Source: JBJXHC01 sp046160825 (GTDB taxonomy: Bacteria; Bacteroidota; Ignavibacteria; UBA10030; UBA6906). Taken from it: DNA of 5,159 nucleotides. A program made the position numbers and the translations under genes. Below, in pieces: positions 1 to 5,011 of the stretch (its first letter is position 1; each line of letters opens with the position of its first letter). The notes beneath the pieces are model-generated. The model saw nothing but the letters and a program-made list of their open reading frames with translations, did not search any database and was not told the DNA's origin. Location: contig JBJXHC010000072.1 of NCBI GenBank assembly GCA_046160825.1, positions 1 through 5,159 on the forward strand. Reading direction: 5' to 3'.

Positions 1-233
1 GGGTACGAGATGTAGGCTTGTACAATTTCAGAAAAAGTTATTTGGGTGGGAGGAAGTCTATCCTTTAGCCAAGCAGACAGCGTTTCGTTATTAGGGAATT
101 TCATCCGATCATCTCCGACCTTGGGTCGTTTAGAATTGGGAATTTGTTGACTGTCCGTGATGGGCACAAACAGACTTGCGTTTGCAAGGGCAAGAGCGAT
201 CACCGATAGTGCAAATCTACGAGGGACTATCAT
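1..233 (-). CDS. Partial secreted protein of unknown function, N-terminal 77 residues
   Basis: The minus strand is open from an ATG at 233-231 to the left edge, giving 77 complete codons with no stop. The start is supported by an AAGGA ribosome-binding site (TCCTT on the + strand at 241-245) with a 7-nt spacer. The protein begins MIVPRRFALS, with two arginines followed by a hydrophobic stretch at about residues 7-24 containing ALANA. This is a typical Sec signal peptide, probably cleaved near residues 19-30, so export across the inner membrane is likely. The mature part visible is polar and contains a WLKDRLPP segment, which I do not recognise as any family. A TTGACA/TACAAT pair overlaps the start codon but is badly placed to drive this gene. 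I am fairly sure a gene starts here and cannot assign a function. Confidence 0.6.
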   Translation of the reverse strand, partial: MIVPRRFALSVIALALANASLFVPITDSQQIPNSKRPKVGDDRMKFPNNETLSAWLKDRLPPTQITFSEIVQAYISY

Positions 234-610
234 TGTAGTTTCCTTATGAATAACTGTCAACTCCTATGACACAACATTAGTAACGTGGCGGAACAATCAT
301 GTTCCCAAAAACCAATTCGTCTATTCGCACGATTCCAAGATGTCCCGATTGAGCTCACCGGTGAGATCCGCAAGTACCCGACAGTGAGCATCTTGGCAGC
401 CGCGGCGGCATTGTACCGGCTGGCGAGCTTGCTCACCTGACGGGTTTGGCAACTAAGATATGGCTGAAGATGATTATGCGGTCCTCCTGGTACAATAGTG
501 GCGATGGTTAGCTGCAACTGTCCGTGGGTGCGGTTTAACTGTCTGTGGTCAAGACCACATCCGCCCACAACATATGGAATTCCAACTGAAATCAGTACTT
601 GGTTCGGGTC
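234..610. other. Intergenic region without a convincing gene
   Basis: No reading frame here has a good start, a ribosome site and recognisable content. The longest open frame (minus strand, GTG start at 568, stop at 257) gives a low-complexity peptide of no known family. Shorter minus-strand scraps such as DLTGELNRDILESCE, ending at a TAG near 317-319, look protein-like but lack a start codon. They may be debris of a decayed gene. Two small palindromes are present: CTCACCGGTGAG at 354-365 and TGTGGTC/GACCACA at 544-559. The region lies downstream of the decayed nuclease and upstream of the secreted-protein gene, so it should include the latter's promoter, but I see no well-placed promoter. 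Confidence 0.5.
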
Positions 611-922
611 TCATCGACTTTGTTCCCTCAGCCTCGCTTGATACCTCACATTCGGTGGATACCGCTTCGCTATCGCGTGACCCTTTCGCACAAGCAGCTC
701 ATTTACCATCGTCCCGTCGGCGAGATAGACGTAACAAAGAGCCGGCTATATTTGTCTCTTCTTTCCTTATCGTATTCCAAACGCAGCTTGGTTCCCCTTC
801 GCAACAGCTTCTTCAGGAATGCGCTCGCCGCGCGTCCTTTGGCAACAAGCTCAGCCTCCGACTCTCCCGATTCCTCGGCATCATACCGGACCTTCCCATT
901 GAAGTACGACTCCGGTGCATCT
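611..922 (-). pseudogene. Staphylococcal-nuclease-like (thermonuclease) remnant, 5'-truncated and frameshifted
   Basis: Read on the minus strand from 922, one frame gives DAPES, then GRAASAFLKKLL, then LRLEYDKERRDKYSRLF. This matches the core of the SNase fold: the D-x-P-E active-site loop, the G-x-x-A-x-x-F-x-x-x-L helix, and the L-E-x-D...RDKYGR strand with its catalytic arginine. At about 734-738 the frame breaks. Moving to the next frame restores the family pattern at once (YVYLADGTMVNELLVRKG, then KRYPPNVRYQ) down to a TGA at 613-611. One lost base explains this. The N-terminal strand expected to hold the DGDT metal site and the first catalytic arginine is absent. Upstream of DAPES the sequence turns into the hairpin element at 926-1024. 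SNase proteins hydrolyse DNA and RNA and are usually secreted. This copy should be inactive, unless the frameshift is an assembly error and the start lies elsewhere. Family assignment is by motif only. Confidence 0.7.
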
Positions 923-925
923 TGA

Positions 926-1024
926 GGGGGCTTCCCTGCCCGCCATTTTTTCCCTAAGAAGTCAGGCGGGCACGCCCCCGATTTATCCGCCGTCTGTTTG
1001 GCGGAAATCCCGCACGAGCGGGAT
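926..1024. repeat. Cluster of three consecutive hairpins (MITE/REP-like element)
   Basis: Three inverted repeats lie end to end. First, TGCCCGCC (937-944) pairs with GGCGGGCA (965-972), enclosed by outer arms GGGGGC (926-931) and GCCCCC (974-979). Second, TCCGCC (986-991) pairs with GGCGGA (1000-1005). Third, ATCCCGC (1007-1013) pairs with GCGGGAT (1018-1024) around a 4-nt loop. The block abuts the truncated end of the nuclease remnant. The third hairpin resembles the GTCCCGCC/GGCGGGAC hairpin nested in the repeat at 3419-3486. It could be a small non-autonomous mobile element, a REP-like array or a terminator cluster. The sequence alone does not decide, and no target-site duplication could be identified. 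Confidence 0.6.
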
Positions 1025-1029
1025 GACAC

Positions 1030-1061
1030 TGACCTCCGACCTCTGGCTTCTGACCTCAGAC
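1030..1061. repeat. Degenerate heptanucleotide tandem repeat
   Basis: Four consecutive 7-bp units read TGACCTC, CGACCTC, TGGCTTC and TGACCTC, followed by a partial AGAC. Units differ by one or two bases. The tract begins 5 nt after the last hairpin of the 926-1024 cluster and may belong to the same element. It lies in no convincing gene, so it is better read as a short intergenic tandem repeat than as a coding repeat. Confidence 0.55.
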
Positions 1062-1436
1062 TTTTGCCTCATACACAAGCACAACAACATGCACCATTTC
1101 ACCACTGCACCAAGATACATCTTTCGTTGGGTTCTCCAAAACAAACCAGCTCATTCCAGCCATCCCCAATCCGACGAACACGTCTCCGATTGCATCTCAC
1201 CCGCGATTTCCCGAATCTTCAACCGGAACAACCGAGGACAACCACCGGGGGCAAAGAACATTACAGCACCTCATCTCCTACGCGCAACGCAAATGGAAAT
1301 TCAAACTCATCATAACAATCCTCCTCGCCCTCAACTACTGGACATAGTCATTTCTCTGGAACGCCGAACTTCTACACAAAGAAGAGCAAGCCGAAATGAG
1401 CCCGAGCGACTTCACATAAATCATGACCGCGATCCA
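1062..1436. other. Non-coding stretch with protein-like scraps upstream of the carboxypeptidase gene
   Basis: The frame of the downstream lipoprotein stays open back to about 915. That extension crosses the hairpin cluster and heptamer tract, is rich in His, Asn and Pro, and lacks family similarity, so I treat it as non-coding. On the + strand another frame reads ISYAQRKWKFKLIITILLAL, a basic stretch followed by a hydrophobic one. It is interrupted by TAG at 1345-1347 and TAA at 1417-1419, and ends in a TGA at 1438-1440 that overlaps the alternative ATG at 1437. On the minus strand, very short ORFs overlap as TAATG and ATGA. None has enough length or similarity to be called. The promoter of the lipoprotein gene should be here, but I see no clear box. 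Confidence 0.45.
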
Positions 1437-1454
1437 ATGAAGAGAACATCCCAA

Positions 1455-2252
1455 ATGAAGCACTATACTCGAACAGCCTTACTGGTAGTATTCACGTCTA
1501 TTGCCATTCTCTCTTGCCGCTCCGCAGATCCAAGTGCCGACATCTCCCGCACTCCCGAGCTGTGGAGTGTCCTCGGCAAGTCCGCAGCAGGTCAGCCCAT
1601 TTACTACTATGAACATTCCCCCGGTGGTCACGGCAAATCGAGCAGCCCTGGCGTCGTGACGGAACAAGAAAGCCCTGGAGATGATGTCGTTCTCGTTATC
1701 GGCTGCACGCATGGAGACGAGCAAGTCACAGGTCAGGTCGTAATCAGGCTCGCCGAGTGGATCGCGCAACAAAAACCTGATTCGCTCAAGAGCACAATTC
1801 TCTTCGTCCCGATTCTCAACCCTGATGGTGCAGCAAAAGGGACAAGAGCAAATGCACATGGCGTGGACATCAACAGAAACTTCCCGACCAAGAACTGGAG
1901 CCCCGTCGCCACGAAGGATCGCTACCCTCCCGGTCCGTCTCCGGCGTCCGAACCCGAAACCCAACTCGTGTTGGAATTACTATCGCGGTACAATCCAAAG
2001 TTGATAGTTTCGATTCATGCTGCCCTTCACATGATCAACTACGACGGACCCGCGAAAGACATCGCCAATCGTATGGCGACATTCAATGGCTATCGCGTAA
2101 GCGATAGTATCGGCTATCCAACACCCGGCTCACTCGGAACCTATGCCGGCGTCGAACGCAGCATTCCGATAATCACTCTCGAGCTCCCAGCAGTCGGCGT
2201 TGATGAAGCATGGCAACAAAACCGCGACGCATTGTTGGAAGCGCTACGGTAG
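1455..2252 (+). CDS. Lipoprotein of the M14 zinc carboxypeptidase family, MpaA-like (murein peptide amidase)
   Basis: The protein is 265 residues long from the ATG at 1455. It opens MKHYTRTALLVVF and reaches a lipobox-like ILSC with Cys21, so it is probably a lipoprotein anchored on the periplasmic face. The M14 catalytic set is complete: THGDE supplies zinc ligands His86 and Glu89, His188 in SIHAAL is the third ligand, and Glu243 in TLELP is the catalytic base. NPDG (122-125) and GTRANAHGVDINRNFP supply the substrate-binding residues (Arg131, Asn140, Arg141). The HGDE and GVDINRNFPT wording is closest to the MpaA group, which cleaves the gamma-D-Glu-diaminopimelate bond of murein peptides. 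E. coli MpaA itself is cytoplasmic, so an exported form points to work on the wall or on peptides outside the cell. AAGAG at 1440-1444 with a 10-nt spacer favours the 1455 start. An in-frame ATG at 1437 would add six residues. Substrate is inferred; another M14 specificity is possible. Confidence 0.85.
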   Translation: MKHYTRTALLVVFTSIAILSCRSADPSADISRTPELWSVLGKSAAGQPIYYYEHSPGGHGKSSSPGVVTEQESPGDDVVLVIGCTHGDEQVTGQVVIRLAEWIAQQKPDSLKSTILFVPILNPDGAAKGTRANAHGVDINRNFPTKNWSPVATKDRYPPGPSPASEPETQLVLELLSRYNPKLIVSIHAALHMINYDGPAKDIANRMATFNGYRVSDSIGYPTPGSLGTYAGVERSIPIITLELPAVGVDEAWQQNRDALLEALR

Positions 2253-2261
2253 GCAACCAAT

Positions 2262-2314
2262 TCCCCTCTGTGCCTCAGCAAGCGCGAGGGGGAGAGGGGA
2301 TTTAGGGGTGTGTC
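2262..2314 (+). repeat. Modular palindromic repeat, copy 1 (simple form)
   Basis: The arms TCCCCTCT (2262-2269) and AGAGGGGA (2293-2300) form an 8-bp stem around a loop containing CTGTGCCTCAGC. They are followed by the conserved tail GATTTAGGGGTGTGTC (2299-2314). The repeat starts 9 nt after the stop of the carboxypeptidase gene and ends 67 nt before the next start, so it may also act as a terminator or as part of the next gene's leader. Its core and tail recur at 3419-3486 and 3968-4040 in the same orientation. Confidence 0.8.
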
Positions 2315-2366
2315 AAATGCGGTGTATGTTGCACCGCAAGCCCCTTCGTCCCTGTAACCCACTCCG

Positions 2367-2372
2367 AAAGGA
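2367..2372 (+). promoter_or_regulatory. Ribosome-binding site of the lycopene-cyclase-like gene
   Basis: AAAGGA lies 9 nt before the ATG at 2382 and fixes this start. It lies downstream of the palindromic repeat copy 1, in the same leader. Confidence 0.6.
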
Positions 2373-2381
2373 ATCTACCCC

Positions 2382-3353
2382 ATGATCAATAAAGATGTAA
2401 CGAACGTCAATGAACGGAAGAACCAGAACCGGGCTTTTCAGATCTTCTTTGTTATGGTGGCGCTTCTGGTCGTGCCCGCGACTATCACACTGCGCACTGT
2501 TGAACATCCTGGCGTCCTGGTTGTTTCTTCAGAGAACCCAACCCCGATGGGCTATGCAGTAAGCCTTTTGCTCTTTCTCATGCCACTTGGCTGTGTCGCT
2601 TGGTGGTTCCTCAGACACCCGGGACTGCGCTTTCCTCAGAAATCGTTTTGGTGGACAATTGGAGTGTTAACACCATGTGGATTTGCCCTCGACCTTCTGT
2701 TCGGAAACGACTTCTTCTCGTTTGAGAACACGCAGTCAGTGATCGGCATTGCCGTGCCGGCTGTTGGCGGACCCATTCCGATCGAGGAATTCATATTCTA
2801 CAGCAGCGGGTTTATGCTCATCCTCTTGATATACATTTGGTGTGATGAATATTGGGTGCGAGAGTACAATATTCCGGACTATGCAGAGGCGGCGAGGGGC
2901 ATCCAACGAATCGTGCATTTCCATGCAACCTCGCTGGTGCTTGGAGCAGTGCTTATCAGCGCGGCGATTGCCTGCAAGAAGGTGCTCAATCCTTCGACTG
3001 ACGGCTTCCCCTGGTACTTCACGTATCTGGTGCTTGCTGCAATAGGTCCTTCGGTCGGATTCTTCGAAACAGCAAAGCCGTTCATCAATTGGCGGGCATT
3101 CGGCTTCACGTTCTTTCCTGTGCTCCTCATTAGTCTTTTGTGGGAAGTAACTCTTGCGGTGCCGTACCAATGGTGGGGATATAAGAAAGAAACGCTGATC
3201 GGGATCAGCATTGGTGCTTGGTCGAATCTACCTATCGAGGCTGTCTGCGTATGGCTTACAGTGACGTTTGCCACGGTGATTACGTACGAGACTATCAAAG
3301 TCTGGCATGCGATGGGAACGAAAGCGCTTGATGCGTTTCTCGGTATGAAGTAG
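2382..3353 (+). CDS. Two-domain lycopene-cyclase-like integral membrane protein (CrtYc-CrtYd / CarR type)
   Basis: The protein is 323 residues with roughly seven to nine hydrophobic segments, for example about 19-38, 57-77, 119-131, 138-153, 182-198, 210-228, 238-260 and 287-305. Two similar halves are visible. The first (about 19-160) carries GPIPIEEFIFY, with Pro133, Glu135 and Glu136. This is the P-x-E-E signature of the small membrane lycopene cyclases known as heterodimeric CrtYc/CrtYd, or as fused CarR/CarRP-like domains. The second half (about 180-310) carries NLPIEAVCVW, with Glu286 but Ala287 instead of the second Glu. The family converts linear lycopene to cyclic carotenoids in the membrane. 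The length fits a fused two-domain form. The start is set by AAAGGA at 2367-2372. No other carotenoid gene is in the window, so the exact product (beta, epsilon or another membrane function) is open. The half-site change could mean altered activity. Confidence 0.65.
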   Translation: MINKDVTNVNERKNQNRAFQIFFVMVALLVVPATITLRTVEHPGVLVVSSENPTPMGYAVSLLLFLMPLGCVAWWFLRHPGLRFPQKSFWWTIGVLTPCGFALDLLFGNDFFSFENTQSVIGIAVPAVGGPIPIEEFIFYSSGFMLILLIYIWCDEYWVREYNIPDYAEAARGIQRIVHFHATSLVLGAVLISAAIACKKVLNPSTDGFPWYFTYLVLAAIGPSVGFFETAKPFINWRAFGFTFFPVLLISLLWEVTLAVPYQWWGYKKETLIGISIGAWSNLPIEAVCVWLTVTFATVITYETIKVWHAMGTKALDAFLGMK

Positions 3354-3418
3354 TGGCTGCATCCAAAATACTCTCCTCGGCTGTCACGACAAACCAGCAC
3401 CAATCCAAGCGCGCATAA

Positions 3419-3486
3419 ATCCCCTCTGTGCGTCGGCACGCGAGAAAGCGAGAGGGGTGTCCCGCCCACGGCGGGACGGGTGTGTC
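3419..3486 (+). repeat. Modular palindromic repeat, copy 2, with a nested hairpin in its tail
   Basis: CCCCTCT (3421-3427) pairs with AGAGGGG (3451-3457) around a loop that starts GTGCGTCGGC, as in the other copies. Where copies 1 and 3 continue with ATTTA, this copy instead has a perfect hairpin, GTCCCGCC (3459-3466), CAC loop, GGCGGGAC (3470-3477). It then resumes the shared tail GGGTGTGTC (3478-3486). The repeat sits 65 nt after the cyclase-like gene and 79 nt before the next start. Confidence 0.8.
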
Positions 3487-3554
3487 AACACAGGATTTCT
3501 CACACATCTTGCCTTTCACCCCCTCTTTCCTCAAATTCATTCGCACAAAAAAAT

Positions 3555-3558
3555 GGAG
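3555..3558 (+). promoter_or_regulatory. Ribosome-binding site of the DUF1508 gene
   Basis: GGAG lies 7 nt upstream of the ATG at 3566. It decides that start over the in-frame extension reaching back to 3428, which would run through the palindromic repeat. Confidence 0.6.
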
Positions 3559-3565
3559 CAAACTA

Positions 3566-3892
3566 ATGACAGCAAAGTACGAACTCAAGCAAACCCCAAG
3601 GGGTAAATTCATGTTCAACCTAAAATCCGCGAATGGAAAAGTCGTCATCACCAGCCAACTCTACAATGACAAATCCGCGGCGAAGAACGGCATCAAGTCC
3701 GTCATGAAAAACGGCGCAGGAAAGAAGAACTTCGAGAAACGAAAAGGAAAGAACGGCGAGCCTTACTTCGTGTTGCTTGCTGCAAACAAAGAAGTAATTG
3801 GCAGAAGCGAAATGTACGCCGCCAACAAAGGTGTCACGAAAGGCATCGCCTCAGTGATGCGCAACGCGAAAGCCCGCGTCGTCGAGCTGTAA
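3566..3892 (+). CDS. YegP-like protein with two tandem DUF1508 repeats (UPF0339 family)
   Basis: The protein is 108 residues, close to the about 110 of E. coli YegP. It contains two copies of the short DUF1508 unit. The first (about 13-50) has KFMFNLKSANGKVVITSQLY followed by a helix containing AAKNGIKSVMKNG. The second (about 66-102) has PYFVLLAANKEVIGRSEMY followed by NKGVTKGIASVMRNA. The repeated pattern, F-x-L-x-A-x-N-x-x-V-I-x-x-S-x-x-Y then a G-I-x-S-V-M helix, is the hallmark of the family. The two are linked by a very basic segment (KKNFEKRKGKNGE, about 53-65). No signal peptide is present, so it is probably cytoplasmic. The molecular function of the family is not established, to my knowledge. 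GGAG at 3555-3558 supports this start. It has its own repeat-containing leader and is not tightly coupled to its neighbours. Confidence 0.85.
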   Translation: MTAKYELKQTPRGKFMFNLKSANGKVVITSQLYNDKSAAKNGIKSVMKNGAGKKNFEKRKGKNGEPYFVLLAANKEVIGRSEMYAANKGVTKGIASVMRNAKARVVEL

Positions 3893-3967
3893 CTGTGGCG
3901 CAAGTCTCCGACTCGCATCGGGGCGCTCGCCGCGGCAAGAGCACTCCAAGTGCCGGGACGGCAAACA

Positions 3968-4040
3968 ATCCCTCTCCGAAGGAGTCCTTCGGACTGTGCG
4001 TCAGCGCGAGCGAGAGGGAGAGGGGATTTAGGGGTGTGTC
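3968..4040 (+). repeat. Modular palindromic repeat, copy 3, with a nested palindrome in its 5' arm
   Basis: ATCCCTCTCC (3968-3977) can pair with GGAGAGGGGAT (4017-4027, one bulged G). Within the 5' part sits a near-perfect palindrome, TCCGAAGGA (3975-3983), a central G, and TCCTTCGGA (3985-3993), absent from copies 1 and 2. After it the shared core CTGTGCGTCAGC resumes, and the copy ends with GATTTAGGGGTGTGTC (4025-4040), identical to copy 1. The repeat begins 75 nt after the DUF1508 gene and ends 39 nt before the exonuclease start. Confidence 0.8.
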
Positions 4041-4079
4041 CATTAAGCGCGACTCAAAAATCCAATCCATAATCCATTC

Positions 4080-4958
4080 ATGAACGTCCACCTCCTCGAC
4101 GGCACATACGAACTCTTTCGCAACTACTTCGGTGCGCCCAAGAGAAAATCTCCCGACGGCCGGGAGGTCGGCGCAACCGTCGGACTTCTCAGAAGTCTCA
4201 TTGCACTTCTCGCACAACCCGGGGCGACACACGTCGCCTGCGCGTTCGACCATGTCATCGAGTCGTTCCGCAACAAACTCTACGCGGGCTACAAAACAGG
4301 AGAAGGAATTGAACCGGAGCTCTTTAGCCAATTCCATTTAGCAGAAAAGGCAGTTTCCGCTCTCGGCATCGTCGTGTGGCCCATGGTCGAGTTCGAAGCC
4401 GACGATGCACTCGCTACGGCAGCAGCGCGATGGAGAGATGCGAAGGGTGTCGAACAAGTTCTGATATGTACACCGGACAAAGACCTCACCCAATCCGTGC
4501 GAGCCAACAAAGTCGTCTGCTGGGATCGCCGTCGCGAGATCGTGCTCGATGAGAATGGTGTCGTGCAAAAATTCGGAGTTCACCCCGAATCAATACCGGA
4601 CTGGCTTGCCCTCGTCGGCGACAGCGCTGATGGCTACCCAGGTATTCACGGATGGGGAGCGAAATCCGCCTCAACTGTACTCGCTCGCTTCAAACATCTC
4701 GAATCAATCCCGCACGATCATCACAAGTGGCAACTGAACCTCAGAGGAGCCGAGCGCCTCTCAGAGAATCTCGAAAGCCATCGTGACGAGGCGTTTCTCT
4801 TTCGCAAATTGGCAACACTCCGTGAGGATGTACCCATCAAAGAGAAGCTTGAGGAACTGGAATGGCGCGGAGCGCAGGAACCCCTCAAATCCCTCTGCTC
4901 CGAGCTAGAAATCTGGTCGAAAAGTGATTATGTATTTGGAGAGGCGCGCGCGGTGTAG
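4080..4958 (+). CDS. Free-standing 5'-3' exonuclease / flap endonuclease (PolI N-terminal-like, PIN plus H3TH)
   Basis: The 292-residue protein has the metal-binding set of the 5' nuclease superfamily. Asp7 lies in VHLLDGTY, Asp57 in CAFDH, Glu106, Asp108 and Asp109 in FEADDA, Asp133 and Asp135 in TPDKDL, and Asp181 and Asp184 in VGDSADGYPGIHGWGAKSA. The last stretch is the start of the helix-3-turn-helix that grips duplex DNA. SFRNKLYAGYKTGEG (62-76) matches the arch region that threads the 5' flap, where family members usually have FR...YK. There is no 3'-5' exonuclease or polymerase domain, so this is a stand-alone form like Xni/ExoIX or phage flap nucleases. It would act on Okazaki flaps or repair intermediates. 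The ATG at 4080 has no Shine-Dalgarno sequence. The leader instead holds three ATCCA/ATCCAT repeats at 4060-4078. The start is supported because the conserved first strand begins at residue 2. Confidence 0.9.
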   Translation: MNVHLLDGTYELFRNYFGAPKRKSPDGREVGATVGLLRSLIALLAQPGATHVACAFDHVIESFRNKLYAGYKTGEGIEPELFSQFHLAEKAVSALGIVVWPMVEFEADDALATAAARWRDAKGVEQVLICTPDKDLTQSVRANKVVCWDRRREIVLDENGVVQKFGVHPESIPDWLALVGDSADGYPGIHGWGAKSASTVLARFKHLESIPHDHHKWQLNLRGAERLSENLESHRDEAFLFRKLATLREDVPIKEKLEELEWRGAQEPLKSLCSELEIWSKSDYVFGEARAV

Positions 4959-5011
4959 TATATTAGAGCGCGACACGCGACACTATCTCCTCACAGCACC
5001 GAAGTTTTCCC

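Noticed and set aside
257..568. Minus-strand 103-residue ORF with a GTG start
   Set aside because: It has no ribosome site, no recognisable motif and an alanine-run and scattered composition. Neighbouring frames look equally protein-like.
574..957. Plus-strand ORFs across 574-957
   Set aside because: They are antisense to the nuclease remnant, whose SNase motifs identify the coding strand as minus.
915..1454. Long in-frame N-terminal extension of the M14 lipoprotein
   Set aside because: It would run through three hairpins and the heptamer tract, has no family similarity, and would bury a good signal peptide and lipobox in the middle of the protein.
1479..1964. Minus-strand ORF of 161 residues
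   Set aside because: It is a shadow of the M14 gene, whose full catalytic set is in the + frame.
2141..2362. Minus-strand peptides containing TPLNPLS, here and at 3834-4337
   Set aside because: They are translations of the reverse complement of the palindromic repeat tail, so they are repeat artefacts and not proteins.
2736..3469. Minus-strand ORFs of 144 and 196 residues
   Set aside because: They are antisense to the membrane cyclase-like gene and have no ribosome site or known motifs.
2262..4040. The three palindromic repeats considered as a CRISPR array
   Set aside because: The copies are about 0.5-1.2 kb apart with genes between them and vary internally. There are no spacers of regular length.
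4959..5011. Rho-independent terminator after the exonuclease gene
   Set aside because: Only short GCGCG-type matches exist, with no stable stem followed by a T run.
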